Shown here: piece by piece, positions 8,176 through 15,698 of the stretch
Position numbering within the stretch: the first letter of the stretch is position 1
Layout: each line of letters starts with the position of its first letter
NCBI GenBank assembly: GCA_002501885.1
Contig: DAON01000076.1
Span: 4,681-26,510, forward strand
Reading direction: 5' to 3'
DNA from: Euryarchaeota archaeon UBA220
GTDB lineage: Archaea > Thermoplasmatota > Poseidoniia > Poseidoniales > Thalassarchaeaceae
Length of the DNA stretch: 21,830 nucleotides
Made by a program: the position numbers and the translations under genes
Notes under the pieces: model-generated
Told to the model about the DNA's origin: nothing
The model's database searches: none
What the model saw: the letters and a program-made list of their open reading frames with translations, nothing else

Positions 8176-9294
8176 ATGGAACAGAATGACCCAATGGCGT
8201 CACTGAACTCTGATGACCGGGCACGCATCGACAGGATGTTCGCCGGCTGTGAAGAAGTAATTGGTGTTGAGCATGTTGCCTCTGCCATTTCTACCGGGAC
8301 AACCCACTCTGGAGATGGTCAGTTAGTCGCATACATCGGACTCGAGCCCAGCGGCAAGGCACATGTGGCATATGTTCTGTTGGCTGACACAATTCGTGAT
8401 ATGCTTGACGAGGGCGTCAATGTGATAATCCTCTTGGCTGACTGGCACGCTTGGGTGAACGATAAGTTCGGCCGCGATATGGATAAAATCAAGATTGCAG
8501 CTGATTATCTTGCTGAGACATTCAGAGGACTTCTCGGCAATCCTCCTGAGGGGGACGGCCCAGGGGAGTTGAGATTCCTAAGGGCATCAGAGATAATGGA
8601 TTCAGGAAAATATTGGGAGAGGGTTTTGAGATGTTCCAAGAACATGAGCCTATCTAGAGTCAGACGAACCTTCAGTATCATGGGGCGCGACGAAGACTCC
8701 TCTGATCACGATCTAGCAGCTTTCTACTACCCTGCTCTACAAGCGGCTGATATCTTTGAGTTGCAAGTAGACATCGCATTCGGCGGAATGGACCAACGCA
8801 AGGCTCACATGTACATGAGAGAGGTTGCAGACAAGTATGATTGGACCAAGGCGACTTGCATCCACACTCCAATGATGTCAGGACTAAAAGGCCCAGGGGG
8901 CAGGATGGAATCTTTCGACCATAAGATGTCGAAGTCTGATCCCGGTAATGCAATTCTGCTGGATGACGATAGAGACTCACTAAGAAAGAAAATGCGCGGA
9001 GCTTTCCTTGAAGTCGGTAATCCTAATTCTCCTGTGTTTGAGATAGCCCGCCTAATTATCATGCCCAGACAAGGCTCGATTACAGTGACTCCAGATCCAA
9101 AGTACGGAAAACAATCGAGTTGGGAAGATTTGGATTCTTTCATTTCAGCGGTATCGGACGGTTCAATTCATCCTCTCGATGCGAAAATGGCAGTAGCAGA
9201 TGCATTAGCAGATGTCATGGAGCCGCTAGTACAACATTTTGCCACCAAAGCGGACTTAGTTTCCGCAATAGAAGAACTCACTGGCTCGCAGTGA
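8176..9294 (+). CDS. tyrS: Tyrosine--tRNA ligase, archaeal/eukaryotic type
   Basis: This class I synthetase charges tRNA-Tyr. The 372-residue protein has GLEPSGKAHVAY, the ATP-binding HIGH-type motif, here HVAY as in human cytosolic TyrRS, near residues 54-65. YPALQAADI holds the tyrosine-specificity residues (Tyr, Gln, Asp in the YxxxQxxD pattern), followed by FGGMDQRKAHM. KMSKSDPGNAI is the KMSKS loop near residues 250-260. The C-terminal region with HPLDAKMAVADAL resembles the end of the eukaryotic catalytic core (HPGDLKNSV). TrpRS is excluded by the GLEPSGK and YxxxQxxD patterns. The ATG at 8176 has its own ribosome binding site; the DUF5611-like gene precedes it by seven bases. Confidence 0.93.
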   Translation: MEQNDPMASLNSDDRARIDRMFAGCEEVIGVEHVASAISTGTTHSGDGQLVAYIGLEPSGKAHVAYVLLADTIRDMLDEGVNVIILLADWHAWVNDKFGRDMDKIKIAADYLAETFRGLLGNPPEGDGPGELRFLRASEIMDSGKYWERVLRCSKNMSLSRVRRTFSIMGRDEDSSDHDLAAFYYPALQAADIFELQVDIAFGGMDQRKAHMYMREVADKYDWTKATCIHTPMMSGLKGPGGRMESFDHKMSKSDPGNAILLDDDRDSLRKKMRGAFLEVGNPNSPVFEIARLIIMPRQGSITVTPDPKYGKQSSWEDLDSFISAVSDGSIHPLDAKMAVADALADVMEPLVQHFATKADLVSAIEELTGSQ

Positions 9295-9307
9295 TGCGCT
9301 TACTACT

Positions 9308-9325
9308 GGATATCCAAGATATCTT
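9308..9325 (+). repeat. Two adjoining palindromes upstream of the HMG-CoA synthase gene
   Basis: GGATATCC (9308-9315) is directly followed by AAGATATCTT (9316-9325). Each is a perfect palindrome, and both contain GATATC, spaced nine bases apart. They lie in the 85-base gap before the mvaS-like gene, 55 bases before its ATG. Such a pair could be an operator for a dimeric repressor or an AT-rich promoter element; neither is proven. Confidence 0.4.
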
Positions 9326-9368
9326 CACAGGGAGAGGACTCATAACCCGTCCCCTACCGGCGAGGCCC

Positions 9369-9373
9369 GAGGT
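9369..9373 (+). promoter_or_regulatory. Ribosome binding site of the HMG-CoA synthase gene
   Basis: GAGGT lies six bases before the ATG at 9380 (GAGGTTTTACTATG). It supports this start and means the transcript has a leader, unlike the leaderless genes elsewhere in the window. Confidence 0.55.
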
Positions 9374-9379
9374 TTTACT

Positions 9380-10930
9380 ATGCCAGACGTAGGCATTGAC
9401 GACATTTCCATCCATTTCCCTAGGTTATACTTTGATATGGAAGACTTTGCCAAATTGCGAGGTGCAGACTTTGGAAAGTTGAATCGAGGCCTAGGACTTG
9501 CAGCAATGGCGATTCCAGATGTTCACGAAGATACCGCCACGATGGGGGCCAATGCAGTACGAAGACTGATTGATAGAAACGGTATTGATCCGGCAACAAT
9601 CGGTAGAATCTATCTTGGGACAGAATCAGCACTTGACGGCTCCAAACCAACAGCCACCTACATCATGGACATGCTAGAACAGAGATATTCTCCTATTCAT
9701 GGCAAGGATTGCTTCCGAAACTGCGATGTTGTTGATTTGACATTCGCATGCATCGGTGCTGTGGACGCCATGCACAATACTCTCGATTGGGTTGCTCGTG
9801 GCGGAGAAGAGAAGGACAGAATTGGAATTGTAGTATTCGCTGACAATGCCAAGTATGACATCGGCTCAACTGGAGAGTACACTCAGGGCGCTGGAGGGGG
9901 CGCCATTCTGATTCGTCACAATCCACGACTTCTGGTGATTCCTGATATCTGGGGAGTCTCGACCATGCCAGTCCATGACTTCTTCAAGCCAAGAAGGGAA
10001 GTAGATACTAGGACAATTGTCGAAAATGTACTCGATTTAGCCAGAGAGAGCGGCGAGAAGGTAAAGGAAGGCCTCGCTGAGCGTATTCTCAAGCATATAC
10101 CAAGCTCTTCCAAGAAGGACGATGTGATGTTTGAAAGTCCCAAACTAAAGATCCACAAGGACACCCCCGTATTCGATGGCCAATTCTCCAACAGATGCTA
10201 CTCAGAATCCGTCAAGCAGGCTTTCATCAACTTCAGAGAGAAGGCTATCAGAGAGGGAAGGTATGACCCCGAAGCGGATGAGATTCTTACAAATCAGTGG
10301 AGCAGAATAATCGTACACCTTCCTTATGCATTCCAAGGTAAGAGAATGTTTCCCGATGTATTCAGGCATGACAGAAGACACCTTCCAATGTGGGCCGAGA
10401 TTGTCGAAGAGATTGGGCCAGAGCCTATGCCCGAAGATTTCCCCGACACGCCAGAGGGAATCGAAGAGTTTGAGAAATCCAATGACAGATATCGCAGACT
10501 CATCTCTAAGACTGAGGAATTCAAGACATTCGTAGACCAGAGAATCGAGAAGACTACTAGGGCATCCAGTTTGATTGGAAATCAGTACACTGGGTCTATC
10601 TTCCTAGCATTGATGTCCGCCATGGAATCTGACTATATCGATAATATCGATATGTCCGGTGAGAGAGTAGGCCTGTGTGGTTACGGTTCCGGCGCCAAGG
10701 CCAAGGTATTCGAGGGAGTAATCCAGGATGAATGGCGAGAGATTACATCTCGATTCCATCTATTTGAGAGATTATCCAATCGCCATCCAATCAATAAGAC
10801 AGTCTATGAGGCTCTGCACAGAGGCTCAAGAAAGAGATCTGTGGTCAGTCCGGATGGCGAGTTTGCACTTGTTGGGATCGGTGGAGAAGGGAATCTAGAG
10901 GGCCAGAGAGAGTATCGCTGGGTGGAGTGA
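9380..10930 (+). CDS. mvaS: Hydroxymethylglutaryl-CoA synthase, long form
   Basis: It condenses acetyl-CoA with acetoacetyl-CoA to HMG-CoA, the first dedicated mevalonate-pathway step, needed for archaeal isoprenoid lipids. In the 516-residue thiolase-fold protein the catalytic residues are recognisable: Glu82 in LGTESALD, Cys124 in TFACIGA (the acyl-enzyme cysteine) and His313 in VHLPYAFQGK. FADNAKYDIGS then TQGAGGGA (residues 153-174) corresponds to the conserved glycine-rich stretch. At 516 residues it is longer than the roughly 350-residue form of many archaea and closer to eukaryotic and some bacterial enzymes, with extra charged segments near 225-265 and 325-390. The gene follows TyrRS by 85 bases and its stop abuts the stop of the next gene on the other strand. 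Confidence 0.88.
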   Translation: MPDVGIDDISIHFPRLYFDMEDFAKLRGADFGKLNRGLGLAAMAIPDVHEDTATMGANAVRRLIDRNGIDPATIGRIYLGTESALDGSKPTATYIMDMLEQRYSPIHGKDCFRNCDVVDLTFACIGAVDAMHNTLDWVARGGEEKDRIGIVVFADNAKYDIGSTGEYTQGAGGGAILIRHNPRLLVIPDIWGVSTMPVHDFFKPRREVDTRTIVENVLDLARESGEKVKEGLAERILKHIPSSSKKDDVMFESPKLKIHKDTPVFDGQFSNRCYSESVKQAFINFREKAIREGRYDPEADEILTNQWSRIIVHLPYAFQGKRMFPDVFRHDRRHLPMWAEIVEEIGPEPMPEDFPDTPEGIEEFEKSNDRYRRLISKTEEFKTFVDQRIEKTTRASSLIGNQYTGSIFLALMSAMESDYIDNIDMSGERVGLCGYGSGAKAKVFEGVIQDEWREITSRFHLFERLSNRHPINKTVYEALHRGSRKRSVVSPDGEFALVGIGGEGNLEGQREYRWVE

Positions 10931-12175
10931 CTAATCTAGAATCTCAGATAGCACTTCTAGGAACCTATCTACTTCTTCGGCGGTGTTGTAATGGAGCAAT
11001 CCGACTCTGAGTGCGCCCTCCGGCTCAAGCCCTAAGGACTCAGAAAGCTCCAACGCGTAAAAATTCCCTGCCCAAGCAAATATTCCATTCTCTGCAAGAG
11101 CTGAGCCTATCTCTTCAGCAGACATAGAATGGTGGGTAAACGAGACGGTTGGAGCCCTGTGACGCTTCTTCGAAGAGTCGGTGATGCCCCAAATTTTGAC
11201 TCCTATTTCCTTGAGGCCAGAAATCATCTTCCAGCACAATTCACTCTCATAATCTTCAATTGCAGTGAATGCAACTCTTAGGGCCTCTCTTCGAGAGATT
11301 TCCTTGCCCGTAAGAAATATTCCTAGCCATTCAAGGTGTTCAATTGCAGCTAGAGTTCCGGCCATAGATTCGTGCCCCTGTGTGCCCGTCATCCATCTGA
11401 AAGGAACCTCCTCGCTAGAGACTCTTAATTTGGCTACTGGAAGTTCAGCCAACCTGTCGTACCTGCCCCATAGGATTCCCTGATGAGTTCCAAAGAACTT
11501 GTATGACGAGCAAGCAAGATAGTCACAATCCAAATTCTTCACATCTATCAGGCCATGTGGGGCGTAATGCACTGCATCTACGAACACCTCTGCTCCGACA
11601 TTATGCGCCTTTTCACAAATTCCTTTGACATCATTGATTGTTCCAGAGAAGTTTGATGCCGCACCAATTGCAACCAATACTGTGCTTTCGCCAATGCTGG
11701 AGTCGATTGTTTCGGCCCTATATGTACAGTCATTAGGGTCGATATCTATCCATCTAATTGACGCACCCGACCATTTCGCTGCAAGAACCCAGGGTCTGAC
11801 ATTCGCATCGTGGTCCGAACGAGTAACCACAATTTCGTCGCCCGGTCCCCAAGTGCGACTCAGAGCGCTAGCGAGTTGAATCGTTAGGCTAGTCATGTTC
11901 TGCCCAAATACAATCTCACGATAGTCCTCACAGCCAACTAAGTCTGCGCATGCTCGCATAGTCTCCTCGATTAGGACATCAGTCTCTCTTGATGTTGCGA
12001 AGGACATGCCGACATTGGCATTCTGATGCAATAAGTAGTGCTTGACGGCCCGTCCAACCGATTCAGGTGATTGACTACCGCCGGGCCCATCAAAGAAGAT
12101 AGCACGATTACCATTCACAATTCGATCTAAACCGGGAAATCGAGAACGAATCTCGGCTATTGGATAGTCCACCAT
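10931..12175 (-). CDS. Class V aminotransferase-fold protein, cysteine desulfurase-like (TIGR01976-like)
   Basis: A 414-residue PLP-dependent fold type I protein. The pattern FFDGPGGSQSP near 27-37, FGQNMTSLT (90-98), VTRSDHDANVRPW (117-129), DAVHYAPHG (200-208) and the PLP lysine Lys226 in SSYKFFGTH match the desulfurase-like family I know as TIGR01976. The region where SufS-type desulfurases have the catalytic cysteine reads AWAGNFYALEL here, without Cys, so ordinary cysteine desulfurase activity is doubtful; another beta-elimination or transamination reaction is possible. The open frame extends to 12400 inside the neighbouring gene, but the ATG at 12175 gives the family N-terminus (IRSRFPGL) and lies four bases after the acyl-CoA dehydrogenase stop, implying one operon. 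Confidence 0.82.
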   Translation of the reverse strand: MVDYPIAEIRSRFPGLDRIVNGNRAIFFDGPGGSQSPESVGRAVKHYLLHQNANVGMSFATSRETDVLIEETMRACADLVGCEDYREIVFGQNMTSLTIQLASALSRTWGPGDEIVVTRSDHDANVRPWVLAAKWSGASIRWIDIDPNDCTYRAETIDSSIGESTVLVAIGAASNFSGTINDVKGICEKAHNVGAEVFVDAVHYAPHGLIDVKNLDCDYLACSSYKFFGTHQGILWGRYDRLAELPVAKLRVSSEEVPFRWMTGTQGHESMAGTLAAIEHLEWLGIFLTGKEISRREALRVAFTAIEDYESELCWKMISGLKEIGVKIWGITDSSKKRHRAPTVSFTHHSMSAEEIGSALAENGIFAWAGNFYALELSESLGLEPEGALRVGLLHYNTAEEVDRFLEVLSEILD

Positions 12176-12179
12176 TCCA

Positions 12180-13358
12180 TCACTCCGGGGCAATGGAGCG
12201 ATTGATAACGATCCTTTGCACCTCTTGTGTACCTTCGTAAATCTGAGTAATCTTCGCGTCCCTGAAGAAGCGTTCGACTGGGAAGTCAGTAGTGTACCCA
12301 TACCCACCAAGAACTTGTACGGCTCTCTCAGCCACCCACATTGCGGTATCGCCCGCAAATAACTTAGCCATACTGGCCTCCATGGTGTGGCGAGGGGCAT
12401 TATCCTCGTAGTGCCTCTGTTTCGCCCATGCTGCCTTGTAGACCATCAGTCTTGCCGCCTCAGTTCTGGTGGCCATGTCAGCAAGGTAGTTGCCAACACT
12501 TTGGTGGTATGCTATCGGCTTGCCGAAAGCTTCCCTCTCATGAGCGTATCCTAGGGCCGATTCGTAAGCCCCCTGAGCGATTCCGAGGGCTTGCGCTGCA
12601 ATTCCAATCCTAGAATTATCCAAAGCATTCATCGCAATAGGAAATCCCTCGCCAGGAATTCTGAGAACATTCTCTACCGGGACTTTGCAGTCTTCCAACA
12701 ATAGGGAGCATGTGTCGCTCGAACGAATGCCTAGTTTGTCTTCCTTCTTTCCGACTGAGAAACCTTCGAAACTCTTCTCGACAATGAATGCAGTAGTGCC
12801 TCCGTGCCTTTTTTCTCCGAACTCCGGGTGATCCACATCTTTTGCAAACAAAACATAGATGTCTGCACTATCTCCATTAGTAACCCACATCTTCTCGCCA
12901 TTTAGGACATAGTGAGTTCCATCTTCACTCAGTTTCGCCTTGCAACCTAATGCAGCTGCATCTGTGCCTGCACCGGCCTCAGAAAGAGAATATGCTCCGA
13001 TTTCATTACCTGCTAGCCTAGACAAGTACAGGCGCCGCTGCTCTTCATTTCCGTGCAATGCAATTGTCTTCGAACATAGACCCACATGAACGCAATACAT
13101 TACCGAGAAGGACGGATCAACACGAGCCAACTCTTCAACAATTATTGCCTCTGAGACATCATCTACCGGATTTCCTCCATATTCCTCAGGTATGGTAATT
13201 CCTTGCAACCCGGTCTGTTCACAGAATAAATTCCACTCCGCGAGTGGGGCCTTCTGATTGCGATCCCTCTCTAGACAAGTAGGTTCCAGTACACTCTCGG
13301 CAAAATCACGAACCATATCGCGAATCATCGCCTGTTCCTCGGTCTCTTTGAAGTCCAA
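12180..13358 (-). CDS. Acyl-CoA dehydrogenase, short-chain/butyryl-CoA-like
   Basis: This FAD enzyme makes the alpha-beta double bond in acyl-CoA and passes electrons to ETF (encoded in this window). Motifs: EEYGG and VEELARVDPS in the N-terminal helical domain, SLSEAGAGTDAAA (FAD region), MWVTNG, LGIRSSDTC, and at the end RFFRDAKITQIYEGTQE with catalytic Glu375 as in short-chain and butyryl-CoA dehydrogenases. Length 392 residues is usual. No ATG is present near the start: I chose the TTG at 13358, which gives MDFKETEEQ, the normal family N-terminus, preceded by a purine-rich GGGGGAAGAG. A TTG at 13415 would add 19 residues with no homology that I recognise. It is co-directional with and four bases from the aminotransferase-like gene. 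Confidence 0.88.
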   Translation of the reverse strand: MDFKETEEQAMIRDMVRDFAESVLEPTCLERDRNQKAPLAEWNLFCEQTGLQGITIPEEYGGNPVDDVSEAIIVEELARVDPSFSVMYCVHVGLCSKTIALHGNEEQRRLYLSRLAGNEIGAYSLSEAGAGTDAAALGCKAKLSEDGTHYVLNGEKMWVTNGDSADIYVLFAKDVDHPEFGEKRHGGTTAFIVEKSFEGFSVGKKEDKLGIRSSDTCSLLLEDCKVPVENVLRIPGEGFPIAMNALDNSRIGIAAQALGIAQGAYESALGYAHEREAFGKPIAYHQSVGNYLADMATRTEAARLMVYKAAWAKQRHYEDNAPRHTMEASMAKLFAGDTAMWVAERAVQVLGGYGYTTDFPVERFFRDAKITQIYEGTQEVQRIVINRSIAPE

Positions 13359-13437
13359 CTCTCTTCCCCCGGCATTTGAGAGTAGGACTCCATAGTTAAT
13401 CCCTCGTGGCTGCAAGTGATACTCTCTGGCATCGAAT

Positions 13438-13453
13438 AGTTCAAATTGGAACT
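13438..13453 (+). promoter_or_regulatory. Inverted repeat in the divergent promoter region
   Basis: AGTTC, six bases (AAATTG), then GAACT form a perfect 5-base inverted repeat between the divergent acyl-CoA dehydrogenase and GcvH-like genes. The AT-rich centre lies about 29 bases before the ATG at 13476, so it may also serve as a weak TATA element. The short arms make chance a real possibility. Confidence 0.25.
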
Positions 13454-13475
13454 GTAGACGCGCGGTTCGGTATCA

Positions 13476-13988
13476 ATGGCAGACGGGGACTACATCGAGT
13501 ACAGCATAGCTCATGACCGCAAGTACACTCTGGACCATATTTGGGTCCAAGCATTGGACGATAAGGCCGAATCCGTGAAGATCGGAATCAGCGAGTTCGT
13601 TCCTGCAGAGTATGGAGAAATTGTCAGAGTGGTTCTGACTAGACCTGAGGATGACAGCGAGTTTGATTCAGACAAGGAGCCTGAGACAAACACTGATGAT
13701 GATGATGAACCAACCATGATGGGAAGTGGAGACGAGGTTGGTACAGAGGATTTGTTGATGACTCTCACTACAAGTTTTGATGGAGAAATCGAGACTCTGC
13801 TAATCAATTCGCCATTTCCTTGTAAAATCCTAGAGCTGAATGGAGAAGTTGAGGATAATCCCGATTTGATTAACGATGATGCCTACGCAGATGGATGGTG
13901 TATGATTGTAGAGCCTCTGACAGAATTCGATGAGGACCAATACCTAGACATGCAAGAATACATCGAAATGCTCAACGAATTGCCCTAG
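13476..13988 (+). CDS. GcvH-like protein lacking the lipoyl lysine
   Basis: The 170-residue protein matches the glycine cleavage H protein fold: KYTLDHIWV (16-24) corresponds to the KYTxxHEWV start, KIGISEFVPAEYGEIVRV (35-52) to VGITDFAQxxLGDIVFV, and PCKILELN with NPDLINDDAYADGW (115-141) to the end of the family. Between them is an acidic insert, about 58-93, with a run of Asp. Where GcvH has ESVKA, the lipoylated lysine, this protein reads DGEIETLL (102-109), and no lysine occurs from 98 to 116. It cannot carry lipoate in the usual way. Neither gcvT nor gcvP is nearby. Possible roles are a scaffold or regulator. Its stop shares the CCTAGG palindrome with the stop of the opposite gene. Confidence 0.7.
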   Translation: MADGDYIEYSIAHDRKYTLDHIWVQALDDKAESVKIGISEFVPAEYGEIVRVVLTRPEDDSEFDSDKEPETNTDDDDEPTMMGSGDEVGTEDLLMTLTTSFDGEIETLLINSPFPCKILELNGEVEDNPDLINDDAYADGWCMIVEPLTEFDEDQYLDMQEYIEMLNELP

Positions 13989-15214
13989 GGCCAACTCAGC
14001 GAAGGCCAGCCTGTGTGATCGGAATTCTTCCAATCCAATTCCTCTAGTAGGTCCAATACCTCATCTTTGTCAATCAGGTCGTTTTCTACTTGGATTCTAT
14101 GGAGCATGCCCTTCAGCCTCCCCATCCTGGGACCCGGTTCAAGTCCGGTAAATCGTGAAAGAGTATTCCCATCAACAATGGGCGAGTTTCCAGATCGCAG
14201 TGGAGCAAGCTCTGATAATGATCTCTTCAGTAAGTCGACATCCCGGCCAAGTCCCTCGGAATAAAGGATGAATCTATTTTGTCGCAACTCTGGAAGGGCT
14301 GCCCTGAATACTCTCATCTCAGAAATTTTTGAGGGAAGGGGGGCATCCCTGGAATCGTGAAGAAAAGAAATCTCACGGAGATCATCCTTTGACAGCTTCA
14401 GAGATTCTCTGAGCATTCCAGATAAGTTGCCACCGCTTCTACTATCGCCGCCACACATTATTGCTAAGTTGACCACATAATCGTTGCATAACAATCGATT
14501 AGAATCTACTTGCAGTTCTGGAAGAATTTCCCCGATAACTCCGTCATTATGCATAAATGACAAGGCAACAGAGGCATTAGGGGATGCTAGAGTTCTCATC
14601 AACTCATAACCAATCCTTTCTTTAGAAACCTGGGAAAGCATACTGATATTTTCTCTGACGGCATCTCTCAGCTCCGAATCCATCGATTTTACTTTCTCCG
14701 ACGCCAGGAAGCGGTATGCCCGCATCACTCTGAGTCCGTCTTCACTCAATCTCTCGCCGGCATCTCCGACAGATCTCAAAATACCATTCTCTAAATCGGC
14801 AACTCCTCCAAATGGGTCAATTGGTTCCCAATTAGAATCATATGCCATGGCGTTGATGGTAAAGTCTCTACGAGAAAGATCTTGCTTGATATTGTCTCCA
14901 AACTCCACATTGTCGGGCCTCCTACCGTCTCCATAGCCGCCCTCGCTACGCAGGGTTGTAACTTCCCAGTTTTTTTCTTGTCCTTCGAGTCTGACTACAA
15001 CGGTGCCGTATTCTGCGCCATACATCAGCGATAGTGGAAACAGTTGCTTGACCTCATTCGGGAGTAAAGTGGTTGCAATGTCCATGTCAGTCTCGGGTTG
15101 GCCAGAAAGTGACTCTCTAACCCATCCTCCGACTATCCAAGCCTTGCCCTTAGAACGCAGCCCACGAAGTACCTGCATATCGCCTTCGCTGGCATAATCC
15201 GATGGCACTCCCAT
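13985..15214 (-). CDS. cca: CCA tRNA nucleotidyltransferase / poly(A) polymerase family, class II
   Basis: It adds or repairs the 3' CCA of tRNAs. The 409-residue protein has the class II (bacterial/eukaryotic) head domain: VGGWVRESL (28-36), the metal-binding aspartates Asp43 and Asp45 in ETDMDIATT, RRDFTINAMAYD (115-126), DPFGG (133-137) and EDGLRVMRAYRF (158-169), which includes the EDxxR base-selection motif. The rest is helical. Archaea normally use the unrelated class I enzyme, so this gene looks bacterial in origin. A bacterial poly(A) polymerase is an alternative; the two cannot be told apart by eye. Its last codons overlap the GcvH-like gene by four bases. It is divergent from the SerK-like gene with 73 bases between. 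Confidence 0.88.
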   Translation of the reverse strand: MGVPSDYASEGDMQVLRGLRSKGKAWIVGGWVRESLSGQPETDMDIATTLLPNEVKQLFPLSLMYGAEYGTVVVRLEGQEKNWEVTTLRSEGGYGDGRRPDNVEFGDNIKQDLSRRDFTINAMAYDSNWEPIDPFGGVADLENGILRSVGDAGERLSEDGLRVMRAYRFLASEKVKSMDSELRDAVRENISMLSQVSKERIGYELMRTLASPNASVALSFMHNDGVIGEILPELQVDSNRLLCNDYVVNLAIMCGGDSRSGGNLSGMLRESLKLSKDDLREISFLHDSRDAPLPSKISEMRVFRAALPELRQNRFILYSEGLGRDVDLLKRSLSELAPLRSGNSPIVDGNTLSRFTGLEPGPRMGRLKGMLHRIQVENDLIDKDEVLDLLEELDWKNSDHTGWPSLSWP

Positions 15215-15257
15215 GACTGGCCGTTGGCGTCATGGTCATGATTCCTTCGGGCGTTAG

Positions 15258-15266
15258 ACATATCTT
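15258..15266 (+). promoter_or_regulatory. TATA-type promoter of the SerK-like gene
   Basis: ACATATCTT is centred 26 bases before the ATG at 15288, the distance expected when an archaeal transcript starts at or next to the start codon (leaderless mRNA). It supports the chosen start. Confidence 0.5.
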
Positions 15267-15287
15267 CGATGAACGGTTCGAGGGCCC

Positions 15288-15698
15288 ATGAAGGTCGAGT
15301 TGGTTCCCGTTGAGGCCTTACTTCCTCATGAGGAAGTAGTGGAGCATAGGGTGGATAATCTTGAGAAGATGACTCTGAGATGGAGAGCTTACACCAAACC
15401 ATTACTGGTCGATAGGAAGACAGGGACAATTCTAGACGGCCACCATAGGACTAGTGTGGCTAAAAGACTCGATCTGATGTGCCTACCTTGTGTACTTGTG
15501 GACTATCTCGACGACGATAAGATAACTCTGTCAGTATGGCCAAATTCTGGTAGAGAGAGTCTAGAGAAAGAAGAGGTGGTCGAAGCCGCACTATCTGGTA
15601 ATCTCTTCGGGCCAAAGACATCTAGACACTTACTCTCTGACCATTTACCGCCTATCTCAGTCCCTTTGGATAGACTCAAGCAACCCGCCATAGAGTAA
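15288..15698 (+). CDS. ParB/sulfiredoxin-fold protein, SerK-like (ADP-dependent serine kinase family), short form
   Basis: A 136-residue protein with the ParB/Srx fold core: VPVEALLPHEEV (6-17), LLVDRKTGTILDGHHRTSVAKRL (with DGHHR at 50-54) and, near the C-terminus, LFGPKTSRHLL (106-116). These three blocks match, from memory, the free serine kinase SerK of Thermococcus (TK0378), which has the PHE and DGHHR motifs and ends in FSPKTTRHVLP. SerK phosphorylates free L-serine with ADP to O-phosphoserine, feeding cysteine synthesis. This protein lacks about 100 residues between the second and third blocks, so it is a minimal version; kinase activity is inferred, not shown. A DNA-binding ParB role is less likely because no helix-turn-helix domain follows. 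Its start has a TATA box 26 bases upstream. Confidence 0.72.
   Translation: MKVELVPVEALLPHEEVVEHRVDNLEKMTLRWRAYTKPLLVDRKTGTILDGHHRTSVAKRLDLMCLPCVLVDYLDDDKITLSVWPNSGRESLEKEEVVEAALSGNLFGPKTSRHLLSDHLPPISVPLDRLKQPAIE

Noticed and set aside
12176..12400. N-terminal extension of the aminotransferase-like frame
   Set aside because: It overlaps the acyl-CoA dehydrogenase gene on the same strand in another frame and lacks any resemblance to the family; the ATG at 12175 fits better.
14969..14977. A AAA AAC heptamer in the CCA gene, in the correct phase for minus-one frameshifting
   Set aside because: It encodes Glu-Lys-Asn in a conserved-length enzyme that continues normally in frame; no downstream structure or alternative product is evident, so it is probably coincidence.
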